A DNA stretch of 64,000 nucleotides. Source: Nocardia terrae (GTDB taxonomy: Bacteria; Actinomycetota; Actinomycetes; Mycobacteriales; Mycobacteriaceae). Shown here one piece after another: positions 40,477-49,526 of this stretch. Position 1 is the first letter of the stretch; every line of letters starts with the position of its first letter. The notes beneath the pieces were generated by a model that did no database searches, was not told the origin of the DNA, and was given only the letters and a program-made list of their open reading frames with translations. Position numbers and translations under genes: made by a program. The stretch is taken from NCBI RefSeq assembly GCF_009760405.1, contig NZ_WRPP01000005.1:1-64000 (forward strand), given 5' to 3'.

Positions 40477-41400
40477 ATGACCTTCAGCGACGCGTCTCTG
40501 ACCGCCCTGCGCGTGTTCCGGGAGGTGGCCGAGCGCGGCACCCTCACCGCCGCGGCCGCCGCGCTCGGCTACACGCAATCGGCGGTGTCGCGGCAGATCG
40601 CCGCCCTGGAGCGGGCCGCGGGCACGCCGCTCATGGAACGCCGCCACGACGGGGTCCGGTTGACGCCCGCCGGGCGCATCGTGGCGCGGCGGGCCGCGGC
40701 CGTCGTCGACCAGATCGATGCCACCGCAAGGGAATTGGCCGGGCTCCCCGATGATCGCGCGACGGTGCGACTCGGCTGGTTCGCCAGCGCCGGTGCCGCG
40801 CTGGTCCCGCCCGCCCTGGCGCGGCTGCGGCGTACCCACCCGGGGATCACGGTCGTGGGCCGCGAAGGCAGCACCCCCGCATTGGTGCGCGCGATCCGGG
40901 CGGGAACGATCGATCTCGCCCTGGTCGCCTCCGCGCCGCCCTATCGACCGCTCGACGCGGAAACGCCCGCCCTGCAGGTGCGGATCCTCACCGAGCGGGA
41001 CCTGCGGGTCGCCGTACCGGCCGATCATCCCCTCGCCCGCGGCCACCACATCGATGTCGCCGATCTGCGCGGACAGTCCTGGATCGCCGGGACGGGCGAC
41101 GACCTGTCCATGGGCGTCTGGCCCGGTCTGGACGAACGGCCCGCCATCGCGCACACCGTGCGGGACTGGCTGGCCAAGCTCGAACTCGTCGCCGCCGGAT
41201 GCGGAATCACCACCATCCCCGCGAGTCTCACCCCGGCCTGTCCGCCCGGCGTCCGGGCGCTGCCGGTGCACGGCGGACCCGGCGAATATCGCCGCCTGCT
41301 GCTGGCCCGGCTGCCCGGCCCACTCGCCGATCCGGTCGCCCGCGTGGCCGAGACCCTGCGCGCCATCGCGGTGGAGTCGGTACGTGACGCCGACGCCTGA
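40477..41400 (+). CDS. LysR family transcriptional regulator
   Basis: The 307-residue protein starts with the LysR helix-turn-helix (LTALRVFREVAERGTLTAAAAALGYTQSAVSRQIAALER) and LTPAGRIVARR. The effector domain includes VRLGWFASAGAALVPPAL and AAGCGITTIPASL. The ATG at 40477 is chosen; an in-frame start 18 bases upstream is possible. Divergent from the SDR-like gene, which it probably regulates, and convergent with the Fe-S membrane protein gene (two-base gap). Confidence 0.93.
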   Translation: MTFSDASLTALRVFREVAERGTLTAAAAALGYTQSAVSRQIAALERAAGTPLMERRHDGVRLTPAGRIVARRAAAVVDQIDATARELAGLPDDRATVRLGWFASAGAALVPPALARLRRTHPGITVVGREGSTPALVRAIRAGTIDLALVASAPPYRPLDAETPALQVRILTERDLRVAVPADHPLARGHHIDVADLRGQSWIAGTGDDLSMGVWPGLDERPAIAHTVRDWLAKLELVAAGCGITTIPASLTPACPPGVRALPVHGGPGEYRRLLLARLPGPLADPVARVAETLRAIAVESVRDADA

Positions 41401-41402
41401 CC

Positions 41403-42098
41403 TCAGGAGAGCCACGCCATCGACGCACGGGTCTTACGCGCCCACCGCACGGTGACCGCCAGCACCGCCGCACTGATAACCCACCGCGTCCAGCCCACAT
41501 CCGCTCCGGTGATCCGGCCGAGCGCACCGGCGAACACCCGTCCGCCGAACCAGTAGAAGAGGTTCAGCGCGAACGCGGTGTACACCGCGGTGAGAGCCGC
41601 CCGGCTGATGCCGGTGAGTACCGACAGCACGCCGAACCATCCCGCGCTCACCAGAACACAGAGTCCGAGCTCCAGATATCGCAAGGCCAGCGGCAATTCC
41701 GCATGCGTGGCGAGAGTGAAGAATCCGACCACGAATCCGGGCAGCAGCGCGGCGAAGACGATTCGCGGTGCCCGCCAGCTCATCTCGGCGTCGGCGAGGT
41801 CGGCGGTGTACGGCTTGCGGTCGAAGCAGTTCTCGGTGCAACCCAGGCAGGGTCGGCAATGGTCGTTGCACACGGTGGCCAAAGGGCTTCGGCCGTAAGC
41901 ATGTTCGAGCGGGAGCAGCGGGCAGATATTGCGCCACAGCCCGGGCGCGACCATGAATGTGACTGGCAGCAATGGGATTCCGATCCCGGACAGCAGCAGC
42001 AACCCGTCCTCGGGCCGCGCGAACAGCGCCCCGATGAGTCCGGCGAACGCGAGGAACACGACCGCCCGAGCCACACTCCACTTCGTGGGCGCGGCCAT
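41403..42098 (-). CDS. Membrane protein with a cysteine-rich, likely Fe-S-binding loop
   Basis: About six transmembrane helices in 231 residues. After helix 2 comes a loop with VCNDHCRPCLGCTENCFD: five Cys in the spacing C-x3-C-x2-C-x2-C-x3-C, which contains the CxxCxxCxxxC ferredoxin-type 4Fe-4S motif. A further Cys is in WRNICPLLPL. This resembles NapH/NosR/CcoG-like polyferredoxin membrane proteins but with only one cluster motif. The start is uncertain; the reading frame is open for about 130 residues upstream, but that sequence looks non-coding. Confidence 0.68.
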   Translation of the reverse strand: MAAPTKWSVARAVVFLAFAGLIGALFARPEDGLLLLSGIGIPLLPVTFMVAPGLWRNICPLLPLEHAYGRSPLATVCNDHCRPCLGCTENCFDRKPYTADLADAEMSWRAPRIVFAALLPGFVVGFFTLATHAELPLALRYLELGLCVLVSAGWFGVLSVLTGISRAALTAVYTAFALNLFYWFGGRVFAGALGRITGADVGWTRWVISAAVLAVTVRWARKTRASMAWLS

Positions 42099-42327
42099 CA
42101 CCCGCTGCACGGTCAGCAGGCCGCCGCGAGCGCGTCGAACGGACCATCGAACGGATCGAGGCGACGAACCGCGGTCTTGCCGTGGTCGGACTCGATTCTC
42201 GTTGCGAACACTGACAACTCCTCGCTGCGTAGGCACTTCCCTCGCCAACCGTAGCGAGGGGATGCCGAGCGAGCCGGGACGAATGCCCCCGGGAAGTGTG
42301 ATGAAAATCCGCTTTCGATCAGCGGAA

Positions 42328-43527
42328 TTACCCGATGATCGATTGCCCCGGCATGCCGCAGGTGCTGCCCGCCGGGGCACCGGCGAGTCGATCGCCGATC
42401 CAGTCGAGGGCGGCTGGGCTGCCCGCCACGTTTCCGGTGAGGTGTTCGACGCCTGGATATTTGTGGTAGCTGACGTCGACTCCACGGGCGCAGTAGTCAC
42501 CGATGAGGCCGTCGGTGTCGGCGATGGGTGCGGTTTCGTCGTTCATGGCGTGGTAGATGTACAGCGGCATCGAGGGGGTGCCGTAGGCCCCGGCGCGCAA
42601 AGTGCCCACGACACCGGCGATTTCGGGGATGTCGAGCAACCCGACGCCACCCGGGGTGACGGCGTGGTCGGACAGGCGCATCATCGGGAACGCGGATTCC
42701 AGTTGCAGCAGGCACGCGTTGCCGACGGTAGTGCGGAACCCGGGATCGGGAAAGTAGGAGTCCATGCGCAGTTGCGGGTAGGCGCGGCCGAGACCGAGGG
42801 CGGCGGCCGCGGCCAGCGGTCCGGAGAAGGTGCCGTCGATCGAGCGCGCCGTCGAGGCGATGTCCACGGTGACTCCCCCGGCCGCGACGCCGCGCAGATT
42901 CAGTTCGGGGGCATAGGCGGCGGCGAGTTCGGCGGCGAACTCGCTGCCGCGCGCGCCGCCCGAGTAGCCGAAGATCGCGGCCGGTGTCGCCGAACCGGGA
43001 AGACCTGCGGGCGCGAAGTTCTCGGCGGCCCGGATGCTGTCGAGGGTGCCGCGGCCTTCCACGTACCCGGCCGCGAATTCGCCGTCGGGCCCGAGGTAGT
43101 CGGGGACCACGACGGTCCAGCCGCGCTCGAGAGCCCGGGCGAGGTAGAGCATGTCGAATTCCATCACGCCGGTCGTGGTCTGCTGCCCCAGGCCCGCCTG
43201 CATCTGATACGACGGAAAGCATTGCGGCGCCATGGCATCGATGATCGCGTCGTAGGCCAGCAGCACCGGCGGCTCGACGCGGTTGACCGGCCGCAGGATC
43301 GTGGCCAGCGTGGTCCAGGGCGCGCCCTGGGTGTTCTGGCTGACGTAGCGCACCTGCCAGGCCGAGAAGGCCGCGCCGGTGGGGATGCTGGTGACCGTCA
43401 CCGGATGCGCCTCGACCACCTCGCCCATCCCGTCGGCCGCCGCCGAATCCGCCGTACCCAGGACGGCCGCGACCGTCGCTACGACCGCTCCGCACACCAG
43501 AGCGACCAGGGATCGCCGAGCCAGCAC
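42328..43527 (-). CDS. Secreted lipase, LIP family
   Basis: Secretory lipase (PF03583-type) of 399 residues. The Sec signal peptide spans roughly residues 1-31 (ALVCGAVVATVAAVLG...SAAA). The nucleophile Ser is in FGYSGGARGSEFAA, with VVVPDYLGPDGEF and LRPVNRVEPPVLLAYDAI typical of this family, which is expanded in Nocardia and mycobacteria. Acid Asp and His are probably in MNDETAPI and GVEHLTGN. It would hydrolyse host or environmental lipids outside the cell. The preceding 229-base gap (42099-42327) shows no supported gene. Confidence 0.92.
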   Translation of the reverse strand: MLARRSLVALVCGAVVATVAAVLGTADSAAADGMGEVVEAHPVTVTSIPTGAAFSAWQVRYVSQNTQGAPWTTLATILRPVNRVEPPVLLAYDAIIDAMAPQCFPSYQMQAGLGQQTTTGVMEFDMLYLARALERGWTVVVPDYLGPDGEFAAGYVEGRGTLDSIRAAENFAPAGLPGSATPAAIFGYSGGARGSEFAAELAAAYAPELNLRGVAAGGVTVDIASTARSIDGTFSGPLAAAAALGLGRAYPQLRMDSYFPDPGFRTTVGNACLLQLESAFPMMRLSDHAVTPGGVGLLDIPEIAGVVGTLRAGAYGTPSMPLYIYHAMNDETAPIADTDGLIGDYCARGVDVSYHKYPGVEHLTGNVAGSPAALDWIGDRLAGAPAGSTCGMPGQSIIG

Positions 43528-43670
43528 GAGAAACCACCTCTCGATCGGAAAGGATCAGAGCATCGTTCGGTCACCGTGAATCGACCGAGATCATAATCGC
43601 TGGTAGTTAGCCATCCAGCCTTCCGACGCCCCGATGTCGCCGCCAGTTCAGTTGCTGGCTGTTGTCCTAT

Positions 43671-44630
43671 ATGGGGTCTAGGGTGCGTGGCGTGGTAGTG
43701 GACAGCGCGGTGATGGTGCGGGCGCGGGGGCTGGTCAAGCGGTTCGGCGACGTCGAGGCGGTACGGGGAATCGATGTCGAGGTCCGCCGCGGGGAGGTGT
43801 TCGGGTTCCTCGGGCCCAACGGCGCCGGGAAGTCCTCGACCATGCGCATGATCGGGTGTGTGTCGCCGCGCACCGGCGGGGAGTTGCGGGTGCTGGGACA
43901 GGATCCGGAGTCGGCGGGTCCTCGGGTGCGGGCGCGGCTGGGAGTGGTTCCGCAGCAGGACAATCTGGATGCCGAGTTGACGGTGCGGCAGAACCTGGAG
44001 ATCTACGGCCGGTATTTCGGGCTGTCGCGGGCGGCCGTGCGGGACAAGGCGACGGAGTTGCTGGAATTCGCCCAACTCGCCGAGCGCGGCCCGGATCGGG
44101 TGGAATCGCTCTCGGGTGGGATGCAGCGCCGACTGACCATCGCGCGCTCGCTGGTGAACGATCCGGAACTGCTGCTGCTCGACGAGCCGACGACCGGTCT
44201 CGACCCGCAGGCCCGGCATGTCCTGTGGGACAAGCTCTTCCGGCTCAAGTCCGCGGGCGTCACGCTGATCCTCACCACGCATTACATGGACGAGGCCGAG
44301 CAGCTGTGCGACCGGCTGGTGGTGATGGACGACGGGCGGATCGTGGCCGAGGGCTCACCCGCGGAGTTGATCGCCCGCCACAGCACCCGCGAGGTCCTCG
44401 AATTGCGCTTCAGGATCGGCGAGCACGACGCGTCGGCCGGACGGATCGACGGACTGGGCGAGCGGCTCGAGGCGCTCCCGGATCGCGTCCTGGTCTACGG
44501 CGACGACGGGGAATCCCTGCTCGAACAGGTCTACAGCCGAGGACTGCGGCCCGAGTCGAGCCTGGTCCGGCGCGGCACGCTCGAGGACGTCTTCCTGCGG
44601 CTCACCGGCCGGGCCCTGGTGGACCGATGA
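43671..44630 (+). CDS. ABC exporter ATP-binding protein, DrrA/NodI-like
   Basis: Walker A GPNGAGKSS, Q-loop VPQQDNLD, signature LSGGMQRRL, Walker B LLLLDEPTTGLD, and switch His in LTTHYMDEAEQLCDRLVVMDDGRI. The C-terminal extension (GTLEDVFLRLTGR) is as in DrrA-type exporters. The start is ambiguous: ATG 43671 (319 residues), GTG 43692 or ATG 43713. It is followed with a 4-base overlap by two ABC-2 permeases, making a complete exporter. Cargo could be a lipid, glycan or drug. Confidence 0.93.
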   Translation: MGSRVRGVVVDSAVMVRARGLVKRFGDVEAVRGIDVEVRRGEVFGFLGPNGAGKSSTMRMIGCVSPRTGGELRVLGQDPESAGPRVRARLGVVPQQDNLDAELTVRQNLEIYGRYFGLSRAAVRDKATELLEFAQLAERGPDRVESLSGGMQRRLTIARSLVNDPELLLLDEPTTGLDPQARHVLWDKLFRLKSAGVTLILTTHYMDEAEQLCDRLVVMDDGRIVAEGSPAELIARHSTREVLELRFRIGEHDASAGRIDGLGERLEALPDRVLVYGDDGESLLEQVYSRGLRPESSLVRRGTLEDVFLRLTGRALVDR

Positions 44631-45427
44631 CCGCCGCCACCGGCCGCGCCGTCGGCGCGTGGCAGGGCGCGTGGCTGCTCGTCGAGGCGTATTGGACGTG
44701 GTACCAACGGTATTGGACGGCGACGCTGTTCTCGACCATGGTGTACCCGCTGCTGTTCCTGCTGACCATGGGCGTGGGTGTCGGCTCGCAGGTGCAGGCG
44801 GGTCCGGCGACCGGCGGGGTGTCGTACCTGCACTACATCGCGCCGACGGTGCTGGTGGCCGGGTCCATGCAGCAGGGCGTCGCCGATTCCGGCTACCGGG
44901 TGCTGTCGGGATTCAAGATGCAGCGCGACTATGTGGCGGTCACGGCCACACCGGTGACACCCGGCCAGATTCTCGGCGGCCACATCCTCTGGAACAGCAT
45001 CCTGCTCACACTCACCGGAGCGGTCTACGCCACTGTCGCAGCGCTTTTCGGGGCGTGGTCGAATCCGGGTGTGGTCGTGGTCGTGCTGGTCGGCACCCTC
45101 ACCGGGCTGGCCTGCGCGACCCCGACGGCAGCCCTGGCGGCCAAGACCTTCGACGAGGGCGGCCGCTTCGCGCTGCTGTTCCGTTTCCTGGTGCTGCCCA
45201 TGACCCTGCTGGCGGGCACCTTCTTCCCGATCGGCTCGCTGCCGCTCGTCTTGCGCTGGCTCGCCTGGGTTTTCCCGCTCTGGCACGGCAATCAACTGGC
45301 GCACGCGGCGACCATCGGCGGGGTCGGCGGGTGGGCGGTGACCGGGCATCTCGCCTACCTGTGCGCGGTCTTCGCGCTGGGATGGGTTGCGGCACACCGG
45401 TTCTTCTATCAGCGGCTGGTGTACTGA
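44627..45427 (+). CDS. ABC-2 type permease 1
   Basis: Six-helix permease of 266 residues in the NodJ/DrrB group: LFLLTMGVGVGS, YLHYIAPTVLVAGSMQQGV, FRFLVLPMTLLAGTFFPIGSLPLVLRWLAWVFPLWHGNQLAHA, the last matching the conserved PL-x-H region. Its ATG overlaps the ATPase stop. It probably pairs with the next permease as a heterodimer. Confidence 0.92.
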   Translation: MTAATGRAVGAWQGAWLLVEAYWTWYQRYWTATLFSTMVYPLLFLLTMGVGVGSQVQAGPATGGVSYLHYIAPTVLVAGSMQQGVADSGYRVLSGFKMQRDYVAVTATPVTPGQILGGHILWNSILLTLTGAVYATVAALFGAWSNPGVVVVVLVGTLTGLACATPTAALAAKTFDEGGRFALLFRFLVLPMTLLAGTFFPIGSLPLVLRWLAWVFPLWHGNQLAHAATIGGVGGWAVTGHLAYLCAVFALGWVAAHRFFYQRLVY

Positions 45428-45428
45428 G

Positions 45429-46256
45429 ATGACCGTGCGCACCGAATCCGCCCGCGGGCGCCTGCTGCTGCGGGTGCTACCGCCCGGCCTGTACAGCGGC
45501 CGCATCGACGCGGTCGTCGAACGATCGGTCCTGGCGAACCGGCACTCCTGGCTGATGCTGGTCTCGGGCGTAGTAGAGCCGCTGGCCTATCTGCTGGCCT
45601 TCCAACTGGGTTTCGGCGCCCTGGTCACCGAGGTCCGCGGCCCCGGCGGGCACCCGATGAGCTATGCCGCGTTCGTCGCCCCGGCGCTGCTGGCGAGCGC
45701 GGCCATGAACGCCGCGGTCTACGAATGCACCTACAACGTCTTCCTGAAACTGCGCTACACCAAGCTCTATGACGCCATGCTCGCCACTCCGATCGGCCCG
45801 GCCGACATCGCGCTGGGCGAGATCGGCTGGGCCATCGGGCGCGGGGCGCTGTATTCGATCGCGTTCCTGGCCGTGACGACGGCGATGGGCCTGTTCGCCT
45901 CCTGGTGGGCGCTGGCGCTGCTGCCCGCGGCGCTGCTGGTGGCGTTCGCGTTCGGCGCGATCGGCATGGCCCTGGTCACCTTCCTGCGCTCGACCGCCCA
46001 GTTCGACTACATCAATCTCGCCCTGGTCCCCATGTTCCTGTTCTCCACCACCTTCTTCCCGCTGACCGTCTACCCCGAACCGGTGCGCTGGCTGGTGCGC
46101 TGTCTGCCGCTCTACCAAGGCATCTCATTGATGCGCGGCCTGGCCGCCGGGGCGCCCTCGGTGGGCATGCTGGGCAACCTGGCCTATCTGCTCGCCCTCG
46201 GCGGATTCGGCCTGTGGGGCGCGACACGACGGCTGAGCACCCTGGTGCGCGGCTGA
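45429..46256 (+). CDS. ABC-2 type permease 2
   Basis: The 275-residue permease has SWLMLVSGVVEPLAYLLAFQLGFG, YECTYNVFLKLRYTKLYDAMLATPIGPADIALGEIGWAI, and FFPLTVYPEPVRWLVRCLPLYQGISLMRGLA, parallel in layout to the first permease but clearly different in sequence. It follows that gene by one base. With the ATPase it forms a three-gene exporter. Its end is adjacent (convergent) to the dehydrogenase-like gene at 46257. Confidence 0.92.
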   Translation: MTVRTESARGRLLLRVLPPGLYSGRIDAVVERSVLANRHSWLMLVSGVVEPLAYLLAFQLGFGALVTEVRGPGGHPMSYAAFVAPALLASAAMNAAVYECTYNVFLKLRYTKLYDAMLATPIGPADIALGEIGWAIGRGALYSIAFLAVTTAMGLFASWWALALLPAALLVAFAFGAIGMALVTFLRSTAQFDYINLALVPMFLFSTTFFPLTVYPEPVRWLVRCLPLYQGISLMRGLAAGAPSVGMLGNLAYLLALGGFGLWGATRRLSTLVRG

Positions 46257-47342
46257 TCAGATCTTGAATCGGCCCGCGAAGGCGCGCAGGGGCAGGTCGG
46301 CGCTGGTGATGATGCCCGGGCGGGCGGCGACCACGGATGTGATGGCGTTGAGGGCGGGCAGGCCGGTGACCGTCATGCCGATGGCGGCGAAGTTCTCGGG
46401 ATCGGACAGGTCGAAGCCCTTGGGCGGGAGGACCATGTGCTTGCTGTAGATGGTGGGGTCGCCGGTGACCTGGGTGATGTAGCAGCCCTTGATGTTCCAC
46501 GCCGGGTCGGTGTGCGGCGTCATCTGCCATTCGAGATGGGTTTCGATGCGCGGGACGCCGTCGACCAAGCCCTGGTATTTGATGTAGCTGGCACCCAGTG
46601 ACCCCTTGGGCAGCTGGTACCAGCCGAGATCGATGTCCTTGGTGCAGGCGCCGAGTTCGTGGCGGAACACCACCTCGTCGAGTGCGAGATCGAAGGCATC
46701 GGCCATGAGGTAGACCGCGTCGGCGAAGACCGCGGTGTACTTGTGCAGCGATTCGGGGATGGTGGGGTCGTCGATCGGGCGGCCGTAGCCGACGGCCTTC
46801 CAGGTGTCGACGGAGTGGTGGCAGGACACGTCGACCGATTCGGTGACGGTGACGTTCTCGATATCGGCGACATCGGTGGTGTGCACGATGCCGAGGATCT
46901 GACACAGGCCGGGATTCATGCCGGTGCCGTAGAAGGTGGAATTGCCTCGCGCACAGGCGGATTGGATGACTTCGCTGACCTTGCGGCCCGAGGGGTGCGG
47001 GTGGTTGGCGTCGCGGTGGAACCCGGTGATCCAGTCCGCGGTGGTGACCACGTCGATGCCCGCCTCGAGCACCTTCTCGTACAGGTCCTCGTCCGGGAAG
47101 ACACCGTGGAAGGTGAGCACGTCCGGAGCGGCGGCGATGATCTCCTCGACCGAGCCGGTCGCGATCACCCCGATCGGTCCGAGGCCGACGATCTCCCCGG
47201 CGTCACGGCCGATCTTCTCGGGCGAATAGCAGTGCAGCCCCACCAGTTCGAGGTCCGGATGGTTGCGGATGCGTGTGATCATCTCGGTGCCGACATTGCC
47301 GGTCGCGACCTGGAAGACCCGGATCTTGTCTGCGCTGCTCAT
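46257..47342 (-). CDS. DapB-like NAD(P)-dependent dehydrogenase (amine dehydrogenase-like family)
   Basis: The 361-residue protein begins KIRVFQVATGNVGTEMITRIRNHPDLELVGLHCYSPEKIGRDAGEI, the dihydrodipicolinate-reductase-like Rossmann domain of a family that includes 2,4-diaminopentanoate/amine dehydrogenases. The middle GTGMNPGL and HSVDTW fit the family. Its ATG overlaps the Rieske oxygenase stop by four bases. Together they look like a two-step catabolic module; the substrate is unknown. It is not the lysine-pathway DapB, which is shorter. Confidence 0.82.
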   Translation of the reverse strand: MSSADKIRVFQVATGNVGTEMITRIRNHPDLELVGLHCYSPEKIGRDAGEIVGLGPIGVIATGSVEEIIAAAPDVLTFHGVFPDEDLYEKVLEAGIDVVTTADWITGFHRDANHPHPSGRKVSEVIQSACARGNSTFYGTGMNPGLCQILGIVHTTDVADIENVTVTESVDVSCHHSVDTWKAVGYGRPIDDPTIPESLHKYTAVFADAVYLMADAFDLALDEVVFRHELGACTKDIDLGWYQLPKGSLGASYIKYQGLVDGVPRIETHLEWQMTPHTDPAWNIKGCYITQVTGDPTIYSKHMVLPPKGFDLSDPENFAAIGMTVTGLPALNAITSVVAARPGIITSADLPLRAFAGRFKI

Positions 47343-48343
47343 CGGTTGGAGGCCTTTCGATCTGCGTCGGGATAGAACTGGCGCGCCCACGCGCGCAGTG
47401 CGGTGAATCCATCGAATTCCTTGCGCGACAACGCCGGTGGGTCGGAGTAGCGCTGATGCGACCAGATCTCGATATCGGCCTCGAACTGCTGGATCACGTA
47501 CTCGGCCATGGCCTTGCCGTAGGGGCCGATCTCGGGGCCGTCGTCGCCGGGCCGGCGTCCGATCCACACGGTGAAGCGGATGTCGCAGGTGGAGTCGTCC
47601 ACCGGTGTCACCGTCGGCATGGTGCGGTTGTCGACCATGCCCCAGCTCTTGGTGATCGAGCAGCCCAGCCCGGCGTTGATCGACTCGACCCCGCTGTGGA
47701 TGTCGTCCCGGGTCACCCCGGGATCGAAGGCGATGGTGAAGTCGACGTAGGACACCGGTCCGGAGAAGTCGTGGCGGGTGAACTCCGGAACGAACGGCGT
47801 CTTGTGCACGAACTTGAAGTGCGCGAAGTCGACTCCGTTCTCCAGGACGTACTGCGGATGCAGTTCGAGCCCGCGCCGGTGCAGCGTCGCGGCCGGGACG
47901 GGCGGATAGTAGTCGGCCGCCGTCTTGTCGTCCCCGAACGCGGTGAACAGGTCCGGGACGTCGAAATACGGTGGGCGACCGTCGATGTCGAACCAGATCC
48001 AGATCGCCTCGTTGCGCTCGGCGACCGGATAGCTGCGGATGCGGCGCCCCTTGTTCGGATGGCTCTCGTACGGGATGCACACATTGCGCCCCTGCGGATT
48101 CCACTCCCAGCCGTGGAACGGGCACACCAGGTTCTCGCCCTCGACGTGGCCGCCGTACCCGAGGTGTGCGCCCAAATGCTCACAGTAGGCGTCGAATACG
48201 GCCACCTGCCCCGATGCTGTTCGCCACGCGACCATTTCGCGGCCGAAGTACTTCATCGTGTGCACGGCCCCGGCCACGACCTCGGTGCACCAGGCCACTT
48301 GGAACCAGCCGGTGGGCTGCATCGGCAGAGGTGGTTTCGCCAT
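47339..48343 (-). CDS. Rieske non-heme iron oxygenase, KshA-like
   Basis: Ring-hydroxylating-type oxygenase of 334 residues. Rieske ligands are Cys54-x-His56 in YCEHLG and Cys74-x-x-His77 in CPFHGW. The mononuclear iron site is Asn169...His175 and His180 in NGVDFAHFKFVH. Layout and length resemble 3-ketosteroid-9-alpha-hydroxylase oxygenase and cholesterol 7-desaturase-type enzymes. No reductase or ferredoxin gene lies beside it, so it must use electron donors encoded elsewhere. A TetR gene is divergent (100 bases). Confidence 0.9.
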   Translation of the reverse strand: MAKPPLPMQPTGWFQVAWCTEVVAGAVHTMKYFGREMVAWRTASGQVAVFDAYCEHLGAHLGYGGHVEGENLVCPFHGWEWNPQGRNVCIPYESHPNKGRRIRSYPVAERNEAIWIWFDIDGRPPYFDVPDLFTAFGDDKTAADYYPPVPAATLHRRGLELHPQYVLENGVDFAHFKFVHKTPFVPEFTRHDFSGPVSYVDFTIAFDPGVTRDDIHSGVESINAGLGCSITKSWGMVDNRTMPTVTPVDDSTCDIRFTVWIGRRPGDDGPEIGPYGKAMAEYVIQQFEADIEIWSHQRYSDPPALSRKEFDGFTALRAWARQFYPDADRKASNR

Positions 48344-48443
48344 CTCGATCCTCCCGGTGAATCACGGTAGAAGCCGCCGCGCCAAAATACAAGAGCCCTC
48401 TATGAAACTTGATCTCGCAGGTCAACGGCTACAATCGGGCGTC

Positions 48444-49061
48444 GTGGCAGAGGTGAAGGCGGGTGCGCGGCGCGCGAACAGGCGCGGAATCCAGTCCCGG
48501 GAGAGCATGCTCGAGGCGGCCATCGCCTCGCTGGCCACCGGCGACCCGGCGGCGGTGTCGGGCAATCGGATCGCCCGCGACATCGGCGCGACCTGGGGCG
48601 TGATCAAATACCAGTTCGGCGACATCGACGGCCTGTGGGCCGCGGTGCTGCGCCACACCGCCGACAAACGCGGCGATCTGCCCGCGGCCATCGCACACGA
48701 GGGCACCCTGCACGAACGGGTCGCCGCGCTCGTGCACGCCATGGCGGCGGGCCTGCGGCAACCGGAGTCACTCGCCATCGAGACCCTGCGGGCGGCGCTG
48801 CCTCGCGACCACGCCGAACTCGAACGCGACTTCCCCCGCACCGCCGCCGAACTCGCCTCCTGGAAACCGAACTGGGACAACGCCTGTGACCGCGCCTTCG
48901 CGGACCTCGATCTCGACCGGGTCAAGATCCGCAAGGTGGCCGCGCTCATTCCGGCCGCCATGCGCGGCATCACCTCCGAACGCACCCTCGGCACCTACGG
49001 CGATCTGGACGACGCCCTCGACGCGCTCATCGGCGGAATAGTGGCCTACCTCGAACGATGA
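48444..49061 (+). CDS. TetR family regulator of the Rieske operon
   Basis: TetR-type helix-turn-helix: RESMLEAAIASLATGDPAAVSGNRIARDIGATWGVIKYQFGDIDGLWAAVL. The recognition helix WGVIKYQFGD is that of a subset controlling sterol and aromatic catabolism genes in actinomycetes. A GTG at 48444 (205 residues) is chosen; TACAAT lies about 10 bases upstream and would make a leaderless transcript. An ATG at 48402 is also possible. Divergent from the oxygenase gene. Confidence 0.88.
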   Translation: MAEVKAGARRANRRGIQSRESMLEAAIASLATGDPAAVSGNRIARDIGATWGVIKYQFGDIDGLWAAVLRHTADKRGDLPAAIAHEGTLHERVAALVHAMAAGLRQPESLAIETLRAALPRDHAELERDFPRTAAELASWKPNWDNACDRAFADLDLDRVKIRKVAALIPAAMRGITSERTLGTYGDLDDALDALIGGIVAYLER

Positions 49062-49131
49062 CCCTCGCAGTGACCTGGTTCGCAAAATTCCCGCTGGCCG
49101 TGGGTAATTTGGCGTTTGATCCAATGGCTGC

Positions 49132-49525
49132 ATGAATACCGTTTCGCGGCACGCCCTTCGACAGCGTCTGTCGGCGGTACCCGTGGTGATTCTGGCCGCG
49201 GCCGGATTCGCGCAGACCGCCCCGGCCGGGCCCGAACACCCCCGCGACCGCGTCGACCCGATTCCACCTCGGCGAGATCGCCCTGGCCGACCCGTGGATC
49301 GAGTTCACCGACTCCGGAACCTGGCTCACCGCCGAGACATCCACTTCCGACACCATCGGCGCGGACTCCCTGCGCCGCATCCGCCTGGCCCGCCTCGACG
49401 CCGCACCGACCCCGGGCCGCACCGACTGGACACAGGTCGGCGCCACCTTCGAACCCACCCTGACCCCGCTGTCGCTGCAGCCCTACGCGGGCCGTCCGGC
49501 GGCCGCCCTCACCTTCCGGTACTGA
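49132..49525 (+). pseudogene. Frameshifted small secreted protein
   Basis: The ATG at 49132 opens a signal peptide (about 30 residues: RQRLSAVPVVILAAAGFAQTA). After about 49230 that frame becomes Arg/Pro-rich and non-protein-like. Another frame then carries credible sequence, RFHLGEIALADPWIEFTDSG through PYAGRPAAALTFRY, ending at a stop at 49523-49525, one base before the next ATG. The shift is +1 and lies in the GGCCGGGCCCG stretch near 49222-49234. Either a recent frameshift or a sequencing error would explain it. The intact protein would be about 130 residues, of unknown family. Confidence 0.75.
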
Positions 49526-49526
49526 G

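Noticed and set aside
46257..47342. Lysine-pathway dihydrodipicolinate reductase DapB
   Set aside because: The protein is about 100 residues longer than DapB and matches only its N-terminal Rossmann region; it is coupled to a Rieske oxygenase.
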